Assembly: GCA_030620115.1 (NCBI GenBank)
Contig: JAUXFG010000167.1
Coordinates: forward strand, 1-7,851
Reading direction: 5' to 3'
DNA: 7,851 bases
Source: Candidatus Fermentibacterota bacterium
Lineage (GTDB): Bacteria; JAFGKV01
Numbering within the stretch: position 1 is the stretch's first letter; the number at the start of each line of letters is the position of its first letter. Below, in pieces: positions 1 through 4,853 of the stretch. Under the pieces are notes generated by a model. The model worked only from the letters and a program-made list of their open reading frames with translations, ran no database searches and was not told the DNA's origin. A program made the position numbers and the translations under genes.

Positions 1-146
1 ATCGAATGGGAGAAGGGGAGTGGGGGAGAGAAGGTGGTTGGCATTGGACGCGACAACACGCGTCATTCTGAGGGAACAGCGCGACCGAAGAATCTGGGTG
101 GGGGGATGGGGAGGAAGCGTTCAGCGTTCAGATGATGGAGCGAAGA
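1..146. repeat. Direct-duplication copy 1 of a G-rich intergenic block
   Basis: This block recurs at 414-549. Both copies run in the same order: a G-rich stretch (GGGAGAAGGGGAGTGGGGG), CATTGGACG-GACAACACG, the motif TGTCATTCTGAGGGA/GAC-GAAGAATCT, a second G-rich stretch, and GGAAGCGTTCAGCGTTCAG. Copy 1 has 11 extra bases at 31-41; otherwise the copies differ by scattered substitutions and one G-run length change. The block reaches the window edge, so its true left end is not visible. Short reading frames across it encode only repeat-derived peptide and are not genes. Confidence 0.85.
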
Positions 147-161
147 GAGAGGAGAGATTCT

Positions 162-262
162 TGCAACTTCTCAATAAGTCCGGGCATCCGACCTTCTCCC
201 TTTCGTAAAGGGGGATTAAGGGGGATTTCTCCGATATTGCACGGACTTATTGAGAAGTTGCA
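162..262. mobile_element. Small non-coding inverted-repeat (MITE-like) element, about 101 bp
   Basis: Two perfect 21-bp inverted arms (162-182 and 242-262; outer bases TGCAACTTCTC / GAGAAGTTGCA) enclose about 59 bp that include a CCCTTT-cgt-AAAGGG mini-hairpin and a GGGGGATTAAGGGGGATTT run. It is flanked by direct copies of GATTCT (156-161 and 263-268; AGATTCT if the terminal A is counted as duplicated). The related unoccupied sequence at 4388-4402 carries GAGGAGAGATTCTTC without interruption, so the element looks inserted into a pre-existing repeat with a 6-7 bp target duplication. It has no coding capacity, so any movement would need a transposase from elsewhere. The family is not recognised. 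Confidence 0.75.
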
Positions 263-378
263 GATTCTTCACTCCCTGTGGTCGCTCAGAATGACAGTGG
301 TAGCGTACGCAAGGATGTGAGTTCATGTGTCATTCTGAGGGAGCAGCGCGACCGAAGAATCTGGGTGGGGGGATGGGG
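262..378. repeat. 117-bp composite palindromic repeat, copy 1
   Basis: The left half (AGATTCTTC ... GTCGCTCAGAATGACA) and right half (TGTCATTCTGAG ... GACCGAAGAATCT) are inverted copies of one motif, joined by a conserved spacer (GTGGTAGCGT...AAGGATGTGA) and followed by GGGTGGGGGGATGGGG. The whole unit recurs at 4394-4510 with the same length and orientation, with about 16 mismatches in the first 101 bp counted by eye. Single halves also occur at 61-95 and 463-497. The TGTCATTCTGAG...GAAGAATCT motif is a dispersed non-coding repeat known from several bacterial lineages. Confidence 0.85.
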
Positions 379-413
379 AAGGAAAAGGAAACATTCAACA
401 TCCAACACCCAAC

Positions 414-549
414 ATCGAAGGGGAGAAGGGGAGTGGGGGAGAGCATTGGACGTGACAACACGTGTCATTCTGAGGGAGCAGAGCGATCGAAGAATCTGGG
501 CGGGGGGGATGGGGAGGAAGCGTTCAGCGTTCAGACGACGGAGCAAAGA
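414..549. repeat. Direct-duplication copy 2, ending at the nuoC-like start codon
   Basis: This is the second copy of the 1-146 block, offset by about 402-413 bp, lacking the 11-base segment found at 31-41. Just upstream, 392-420 is a low-complexity stretch (ACATTCAACATCCAACACCC) that is also non-coding. The right edge of the copy contains the GGAG and spacer placed correctly for the ATG at 550, so the downstream gene's translation signal lies within repeat DNA. Confidence 0.85.
540..543 (+). promoter_or_regulatory. Ribosome binding site GGAG for the nuoC-like gene
   Basis: GGAG lies 6 bases before the ATG at 550, which is ideal Shine-Dalgarno spacing. The open frame continues upstream to an ATG at 325, but the extension would be pure repeat peptide. 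Between 550 and 706 there is no other in-frame ATG, GTG or TTG. This site is the main reason for choosing 550 as the start. Confidence 0.6.
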
Positions 550-1200
550 ATGAAGAGAGAAGAGAGAACAGAGAACAGGATTCGTATCCTTCCGACCCAT
601 CCCCCCAATCCCCCAGTCTCCCATCCCCCCAATCCAGCCTCTGAACCTCTGAACAACCTTCTTACGAAGCTTTCCGACAGATTCGGGGATCTTTGTCGTG
701 GTGAGGTGGTGGGCAATGCCCTGTCTATCCAATGTCACCGGGACCAGATGGTCTCATTGCTCTACCACGTGAAGCATGCGGAGGGATTTGTGATCCTGCA
801 ACTCATCAGTTGTATCGATTGGGAAGAAGAAAACGAGTTCCAGCTTACCTATCTGTTGTGGAATCCCCAAGCCCGTGTGCAACTCCTGCTTTCCTGCCGT
901 ATTCCACGGCAGGGTTATGAGATGGCGTCAATGATTCCGCTCTGGCCACATGCCGAGACGTTTGAGCGTGAGCTTCACGAGATGTTTGGCCTTTGTTTTA
1001 CGGGCAATGCCCGGCAGGACGAGGAGTTCCTTCTGGAGAATTGGGACGGGCCTCCTCCAATGCTCAGAAGCTTCGATACGCGGGCTTTCGCCATGGAGCG
1101 GTTCGGAGAAAGGCCGGGTCGGGAGCATATGGATCCCCGGGAGTATGTGGGCGAGCGGACCGGCGAATGGGAGCTCTCATGGCCGAGGAAAGCGAAATGA
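550..1200 (+). CDS. NuoC-like (30 kDa subunit) protein of a complex I / group 4 hydrogenase-related complex
   Basis: The protein is 216 residues from the ATG at 550. The family signature FERELHEMFGLCFTGN lies at about residues 138-153 and matches the NuoC pattern ERExxDxFGxxFxGH, with Glu where NuoC usually has Asp. An upstream LTKL...VVGNALSIQC segment fits the NuoC N-terminal strand, and the C-terminus (MDPREYVGERTGEWEL) is short and hydrophilic. There are no membrane segments or signal peptide. In complex I and related hydrogenases this subunit packs against NuoD and stabilises the peripheral arm. The next gene encodes that NuoD partner, 38 bases downstream. Residues 1 to about 35 (KREERTENRI, then a Pro-rich stretch) come from repeat and C-rich DNA and are probably not conserved. 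The family call is secure; the exact start is not (CTG 649 and GTG 706 are alternatives). Confidence 0.85.
   Translation: MKREERTENRIRILPTHPPNPPVSHPPNPASEPLNNLLTKLSDRFGDLCRGEVVGNALSIQCHRDQMVSLLYHVKHAEGFVILQLISCIDWEEENEFQLTYLLWNPQARVQLLLSCRIPRQGYEMASMIPLWPHAETFERELHEMFGLCFTGNARQDEEFLLENWDGPPPMLRSFDTRAFAMERFGERPGREHMDPREYVGERTGEWELSWPRKAK
597..635. repeat. Two copies of CCCATCCCCCCAATCC inside the nuoC-like 5' end
   Basis: Identical 16-mers lie at 597-612 and 620-635, separated by 7 bases. They are translated as PTHPPNPPVSHPPNP. The C-rich composition resembles the complement of the G-rich tails of the neighbouring repeats (GGATGGGG), which suggests the repeat cluster extends into the coding frame. 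Confidence 0.8.
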
Positions 1201-1238
1201 TGGGCGCCGTGAGCCCGCGTTGCGAGAGCAGGTAGGAA

Positions 1239-2351
1239 ATGCGGACTGATCCCCAGAAAACGGTACGCCTCTTCTTTGGCCCGCAACATCCTGGTGTGAC
1301 GGGGAATATGAGCGTGGAGCTCTGGGTGGAAGGAGACGAGGTCACCAAGGGGATTTCGCGGGTCGGCTACCTCCATCGGGGCTTCGAGAAGCTCATGGAG
1401 CGGAGACTGTGGATCCAGAACTTTCCGCTTGTCTGCCGAATGTGCGTACCTGAGACTGACGTCAACGAAGCGTGTTATGCCGAGGCTTTGGAATTGCTGG
1501 CCGGCATCGATGTACCGGTTCGCGCGCGGTGGCTCAGAGCGCTGGTGCTGGAGCTTGCGCGATTGGGCGTGAACCTCATGTCCTTGGGCGGTCAGGGCGG
1601 CACCATAGGATTGGGCACCGCGGCTCAGTGGGGGATCACCTACCGCGACTTTGTGCTGGATCTGTTGGAGGAGCTTTCCGGTGGTCGCATCTATCATATG
1701 TTCATCCTGCCGGGTGGCGTACGGAGAGATATACCCAGCGGCTTTTTCTCTCGAGTGGAGACAGTTCTTGAAACCATAGAGGAGCGCCTTCCGGAATTCG
1801 ACCGATTGCTCTTCGACAATGCGGTCTTTCAAACGCGTACACAAGGCATCGGAGTCATACGGCCTGAATGGGTGGATGAGTTGGGCCTGGTTGGGCCCAT
1901 GGCGCGGGCATGTGGGTTCGCCCGGGATGTACGTCAGGACGATGCCTACGAGATCTACGATCAGCTTGCGTTTGACGTGGTGACCGAAACAGGAGGTGAC
2001 ATCTTCGCCCGTGCGCTGGTTCGGCGACGCGATATTGCGCTTTCCATCGATCTGATACGGCAGATCATGAAGCGCACGCCGGACGGGCCGGTTGCGGTTC
2101 AGCTTCCCAATCTCACAAGGTGGCGGATTCCGGCCGGAGAGGTCTATGCAAAGGTGGAATCCTCACGCGGGGAGTATGGCTACTATGTGGTGAGCGACGG
2201 TGGGCTGCGACCTCGGAGGGTACATGTACGTGGGCCGTCATATGTGCATGGGGTGACGCTTCTGGAACGCATGCTGGTGGGGACGAATATCGCCGATGTG
2301 TCGAATCTCATGGTGAGCCTGACTATCTGTCCTCCGGAGATCGACAGGTAA
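1239..2351 (+). CDS. NuoD-like / group 4 [NiFe]-hydrogenase-related large subunit with CxxE motifs
   Basis: This 370-residue protein is full length for the NuoD/Nqo4/EchE family. Landmarks in order are GPQHPG (14-19), GYLHRGFEKLMERR (43-56), VPVRARWLRALVLELARLG (92-110), PGGVRRDIPSG (158-168), VESSRGEYGYYVVSDGG (306-322) and the terminal EIDR. The quinone- or metal-site segments are unusual. The N-terminal one reads RMCVPET (67-73), where hydrogenases have RxCxxC and complex I has RxDxxH. The C-terminal one reads SLTICPPEIDR (360-370), where hydrogenases have DPCxxCxxR. This leaves Cys69/Glu72 and Cys364/Glu367. A normal [NiFe] centre with four Cys ligands is therefore not expected. The ATG at 1239 follows AGGTAGGAA. 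The next gene starts 3 bases after the TAA, so translation is probably coupled. The protein likely forms the catalytic core of an Ehr/Mbx-type or ancestral complex I-like enzyme; substrate unknown. Confidence 0.92.
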   Translation: MRTDPQKTVRLFFGPQHPGVTGNMSVELWVEGDEVTKGISRVGYLHRGFEKLMERRLWIQNFPLVCRMCVPETDVNEACYAEALELLAGIDVPVRARWLRALVLELARLGVNLMSLGGQGGTIGLGTAAQWGITYRDFVLDLLEELSGGRIYHMFILPGGVRRDIPSGFFSRVETVLETIEERLPEFDRLLFDNAVFQTRTQGIGVIRPEWVDELGLVGPMARACGFARDVRQDDAYEIYDQLAFDVVTETGGDIFARALVRRRDIALSIDLIRQIMKRTPDGPVAVQLPNLTRWRIPAGEVYAKVESSRGEYGYYVVSDGGLRPRRVHVRGPSYVHGVTLLERMLVGTNIADVSNLMVSLTICPPEIDR

Positions 2352-2354
2352 AGC

Positions 2355-4127
2355 ATGAAATTCACCAACATAATCTCACCTTTCCTTGCATGGGGCCGCG
2401 CGGCCAAGAAAGCCGATACAGTTGCATTTCCCTCTGCCGATCGTCCGGGAGCCCCGCGCTACAGAGGGTTCCATATCAACGACTTGGAGAAGTGTATTGG
2501 GTGCGGCCGATGCGAGGAGATCTGCCAGAATGCGGCCCTCGATATGACGCCGACCCCCCTGACGCAGTTCAAAGAAGGAGACACCGGCCTTCGGCCCAGA
2601 GTGGATTACGGACGATGCTGCTGGTGCGCCTTGTGCGTGGATGTCTGTTCCACAGGGTCGTTGGGCATGACGAATGAGTATCTATGGTCCTCAGTTGACG
2701 CCGATGAATTTATCTACACGCCTGGTCTTGAAGCCAAACCATGGGACGATTCATCGCGAGGATATCGGCAAGCGCAGGATATCCTGGGCTGGGCAGGCGG
2801 TGCACGACGGGAGATGCCCGTGCTTCCTCCTGATGAGCGGATCAAGACATTCGACGAAGTCGTCATGGGATTCATCGAAGAGGATGCCGTCGCCGAAGCC
2901 GCCCGGTGTATCCAGTGCGGGCTATGCGTGAGTGCGTGCCCGGCTCACATGCATATCCCGGAGTATCTGCTGGCCATTGCGGAACGACGCTTCCGTGATG
3001 CGGTGGAGATTTTCTATCAGAACAATCCGCTGCCCGAGATGTGCGGCAAGGTCTGTACCAGGCGATGTGAGATGGTCTGCGCCCTTGGCCATCAAGGCGA
3101 GCCTATCGCCATTCGATGGCTGAAGCGTTTCGCTACAGAACGATTTGATTCTCTTGCGGAAGTCATGCGGATGTGGGAGCGAAAAGCGCCAACAGGGAAA
3201 CAGGTGGCGGTGATCGGTGCCGGGCCAGCCGGGCTCACGGCCGCCTACTACCTGGCGTTGGCAGGCCATGATGTGGAGGTGTTCGATGCCGACCGCAAAG
3301 GTGGCGGGGTTACCCGTTCCGGAATCCCCATGTATCGGCTGCCGGATCAGTCATTGGACAAGCAGATGGAAGTGTTCAAGAATGCGGGCGTTACCCTGCG
3401 GTTCGGCCAGACAATCGACCAATCGCGTTTCGTCTCGCTCTGTTCGGATTTTGATGCCGTGTTCATCGCGGTGGGCCTCACCGGGGCCTTGAGATTGCGT
3501 ATTGAAGGCGAGGATCTTGGGGGAGTCGAATCGGCGTTGGACCTGCTTGCACGAGTCAATCTGGAGGACGATGCCTCGCCGGTCGGTGAGCGCGTGGTGG
3601 TGATCGGGGGAGGCAATGTGGCCATGGATGCGTCCCGGGTTGCCCGGAGGTTGGGTGCTCAAGTCGTACTCTCGTATCGGCGGCGCGTTCAGGACATGCC
3701 TGCCGACGATGAGGAGATTGAGGAAGCAAAGGAAGAAGGGATCGAGTTCAGGACACAGACCATACCGCTGAGAATCGAATCGCGCGGATCAAAGCTCCTG
3801 TATCTGTATGGTAACGCGGAGATGATTCCCGATCAAAAAGGCGGACGCCCGAGACCGCGGTTGATGGAGGGCACGGAGCACGAGTTGGAGGTTGACCGTG
3901 TGTTTGTGGCTGTCGGGCAAGCCCCGGATCTTGGATTCCTGCCAAAGGAAATCTCGGATCAACTCAAGGTCGACTGGGGCAAGATCGTCGTGGATGCAGA
4001 TCAGTTCACCGGAGTTCCCGGCATCTTCGCCGGGGGAGACATCACCCCCGGTCGTGACGACGCCATCTCCGCCATTGCAGATGGCCTCCGCGCAGTACGA
4101 GGAATCCGTCGGCTCCTGGAGGGTTAG
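2355..4127 (+). CDS. NuoI-like ferredoxin fused to a GltD/NfnB-type FAD-NAD(P) oxidoreductase
   Basis: A 590-residue two-part protein. The N-terminal NuoI-like part has two 4Fe-4S motifs: CIGCGRCEEIC (Cys47, 50, 53, 57) and CCWCALCVDVC (Cys88, 91, 94, 98). A linker of about 80 residues follows. The GltD-like part starts with RCIQCGLCVSACPAHMHIP (Cys185, 188, 191, 195) and NPLPEMCGKVCTRRCEMVC (Cys230, 234, 238, 242), the cluster-binding segment of glutamate synthase small subunit and NfnB relatives. Then come the FAD fold VAVIGAGPAG (284-293), the NAD(P) fold VVVIGGGNVAMD (414-425) with YRRR (441-444) favouring NADPH, and the closing FAD motif IFAGGDITPG (557-566). It has no membrane segment. 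Following nuoC- and nuoD-like genes, it probably carries electrons between a pyridine nucleotide and the NuoD-like site through a cluster chain, replacing the NuoEFG module. It is not a glutamate synthase gene: no gltB is adjacent. The direction of electron flow is unknown. Confidence 0.92.
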   Translation: MKFTNIISPFLAWGRAAKKADTVAFPSADRPGAPRYRGFHINDLEKCIGCGRCEEICQNAALDMTPTPLTQFKEGDTGLRPRVDYGRCCWCALCVDVCSTGSLGMTNEYLWSSVDADEFIYTPGLEAKPWDDSSRGYRQAQDILGWAGGARREMPVLPPDERIKTFDEVVMGFIEEDAVAEAARCIQCGLCVSACPAHMHIPEYLLAIAERRFRDAVEIFYQNNPLPEMCGKVCTRRCEMVCALGHQGEPIAIRWLKRFATERFDSLAEVMRMWERKAPTGKQVAVIGAGPAGLTAAYYLALAGHDVEVFDADRKGGGVTRSGIPMYRLPDQSLDKQMEVFKNAGVTLRFGQTIDQSRFVSLCSDFDAVFIAVGLTGALRLRIEGEDLGGVESALDLLARVNLEDDASPVGERVVVIGGGNVAMDASRVARRLGAQVVLSYRRRVQDMPADDEEIEEAKEEGIEFRTQTIPLRIESRGSKLLYLYGNAEMIPDQKGGRPRPRLMEGTEHELEVDRVFVAVGQAPDLGFLPKEISDQLKVDWGKIVVDADQFTGVPGIFAGGDITPGRDDAISAIADGLRAVRGIRRLLEG

Positions 4128-4175
4128 CCCGCACTTCTCATCCCGCGTCCGCCGCGGGATGAGAAGTGCGGGCTA
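4125..4175. repeat. Perfect 23-bp palindrome with 5-nt loop overlapping the operon's last stop codon
   Basis: Arms 4125-4147 and 4153-4175 are exact reverse complements around TCCGC; the outer ends are TAGCCCGCACTTCTCATCCC and its complement. The first three bases are the TAG stop of the preceding gene. The RNA hairpin would be very stable and could end or protect the operon transcript, but no U-tract follows (GAAAAGGG), so a classical intrinsic terminator is not supported. The end sequence resembles the termini of the element at 7455-7603, which points to a repeat family rather than a purpose-made terminator. Confidence 0.9.
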
Positions 4176-4249
4176 GAAAAGGGTTCACTCAGGAATAAAT
4201 CCGCAGTCTTGGGGCTCATATTCGCCTCAGATTTGATCTCCCCCATGTA

Positions 4250-4280
4250 GGGGCATCCGCCAGCTGGCGGACCGTGCCCC
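4250..4280. repeat. GC-rich hairpin with perfect 16-bp palindrome
   Basis: TCCGCCAGCTGGCGGA (4256-4271) is a perfect palindrome. It is flanked by GGGGCA (4250-4255) and TGCCCC (4275-4280), which extend the stem with a 3-base bulge. GTAGGGGC (4247-4254) can alternatively pair with GCCCCTAC at 4352-4359, enclosing about 100 bp. Fragments related to GCCAGCTGGCGGA also appear near 6690 and 7530, so this is probably part of a dispersed repeat. Confidence 0.6.
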
Positions 4281-4393
4281 CCCGAGGCGTAGTCCCGCGT
4301 ACTGCGCGAGACAAAGATGGGATCCAAGAATGTGAAGTTACCTCCGCCTGGGCCCCTACCCCCGAAGGAGGGGAAAGCCGAGCAGATGAGGAG

Positions 4394-4510
4394 AGATTCT
4401 TCGCTTCTTTCAGTCGCTCAGAATGACAGTGGTAGCGTGTAGAAGGATGTGATTTCATGTGTCATTCTGCGGAAGCGGAGCGACCGAGGAATCTGGGTGG
4501 GAGGATGGGG
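4394..4510. repeat. 117-bp composite palindromic repeat, copy 2
   Basis: Same length, orientation and internal order as 262-378: an inverted pair of the AGATTCTTC...CAGAATGACA / TGTCATTCTG...GAATCT motif around a GTGGTAGCGT...AAGGATGTGA spacer, then a GGATGGGG tail. Its left border GAGGAGAGATTCTTC is continuous, whereas in copy 1 this point is interrupted by the 162-262 element. It therefore serves as the empty-site reference. Confidence 0.85.
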
Positions 4511-4590
4511 AGAAGAGCGAAATGCGGGATACCCTTCAGTCGCGGGAATCCGGATGTTTGATGGAGACGAGAGGTACGGGGAGCGCGAGT

Positions 4591-4620
4591 TCGATATCGA
4601 TCCCGATTCCGATCCCGATC
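4591..4620. repeat. Hexanucleotide-periodic stretch (TCGATC/CCGATT)
   Basis: The sequence is a run of 6-bp variants of CCGAT plus one base (ATCGAT, CCCGAT, TCCGAT, CCCGAT). It is a short degenerate microsatellite between the composite repeat and the tRNA gene, in non-coding DNA. The acidic DPDSDPD peptide read from it is a by-product of the period. Confidence 0.7.
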
Positions 4621-4666
4621 ATGTTGTGAAGGAGAGGGAATGGCCGCAGTGTCATATATATCCCTC

Positions 4667-4752
4667 TGGTGCGAGAGAGGGGACTCGAACCCCTACCCCT
4701 TGCGGGACTGGATCCTAAGTCCAGCGCGTCTACCAAATTCCGCCACTCTCGC
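4667..4752 (-). tRNA. tRNA-Leu (anticodon UAG), CCA encoded
   Basis: On the minus strand the acceptor stem GCGAGAG (5' end at 4752) pairs with CTCTCGC, followed by discriminator A and an encoded CCA. The D-arm region contains GGTAGACGC. The anticodon arm is CTGGA-CTTAGGA-TCCAG, with TAG at positions 34-36 and T33 before it. A long variable arm (TCCCGCAAGGGGT) identifies the type II tRNA expected for leucine. The T arm is GGGG-TTCGAGT-CCCC. The length of 86 nt including CCA fits. It reads codon CUA and, with U34 wobble, other CUN codons. It lies 101 bases downstream of mtnA on the same strand and could be transcribed from its own promoter or by read-through. Confidence 0.97.
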
Positions 4753-4809
4753 AATTCATCATCTCTCAGCTCTCAGTTCTTCGATCTCTCTCCTCCTCTT
4801 CCTCCCATT

Positions 4810-4833
4810 CAAGCAATCCAGCAATCTAGCAAT
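4810..4833. repeat. Three tandem 8-mers (CNAGCAAT) between mtnA and tRNA-Leu
   Basis: CAAGCAAT, CCAGCAAT and CTAGCAAT follow one another without spacing. On the minus strand they read as ATTGCTAG / ATTGCTGG / ATTGCTTG, lying after the mtnA stop and 5' of the tRNA. A CTCTCAGCTCTCAGTTC low-complexity stretch sits next to them. No terminator hairpin is visible between mtnA and the tRNA. Confidence 0.75.
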
Positions 4834-4853
4834 TCGAAGTTCTTCCTCCCCAC

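Larger units (their letters stand above)
4176..4666. other. Gene-free, repeat-rich intergenic region
   Basis: I find no convincing gene in these 490 bases. In order they hold a hairpin region at 4247-4359, the second 117-bp composite repeat (4394-4510) and a 6-bp periodic stretch (4591-4620). AGAGGGA (4633-4639) and TCCCTCT (4661-4667) can pair downstream of the tRNA gene, but with a 21-base loop and no U-run this is a weak terminator candidate. The open frames crossing the region (for example plus strand 4449-4718) translate the repeats and the antisense of the tRNA. Confidence 0.7.

Noticed and set aside
325-549. N-terminal extension of the NuoC-like frame starting at ATG 325
   Set aside because: The added 75 residues are translations of the dispersed repeat (SEGAARPKNLGGG type) and have no NuoC similarity; ATG 550 has a correctly spaced GGAG.
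1-549. CRISPR array
   Set aside because: The repeats are of different types and lengths, irregularly spaced and partly inverted, with no regular repeat-spacer pattern and no cas genes.
286-738. Minus-strand open frame of 150 codons across the repeat cluster
   Set aside because: Its peptide is the reverse-strand reading of the same repeats and overlaps the NuoC-like gene; no family resemblance.
975-1844. Minus-strand open frame of 289 codons opposite nuoC/nuoD-like genes
   Set aside because: It lies antisense to two well-recognised proteins and shows no domain; a shadow of GC-rich codon use.
4125-4175. Classical intrinsic terminator
   Set aside because: The hairpin is perfect, but no T-tract follows on either strand, so only a general hairpin or repeat call is supported.
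4449-4718. Plus-strand 89-codon frame with an Asp-rich FDIDPDSDPDH stretch
   Set aside because: It starts in the composite repeat, its acidic stretch is the 6-bp microsatellite, and it ends in the antisense of tRNA-Leu.
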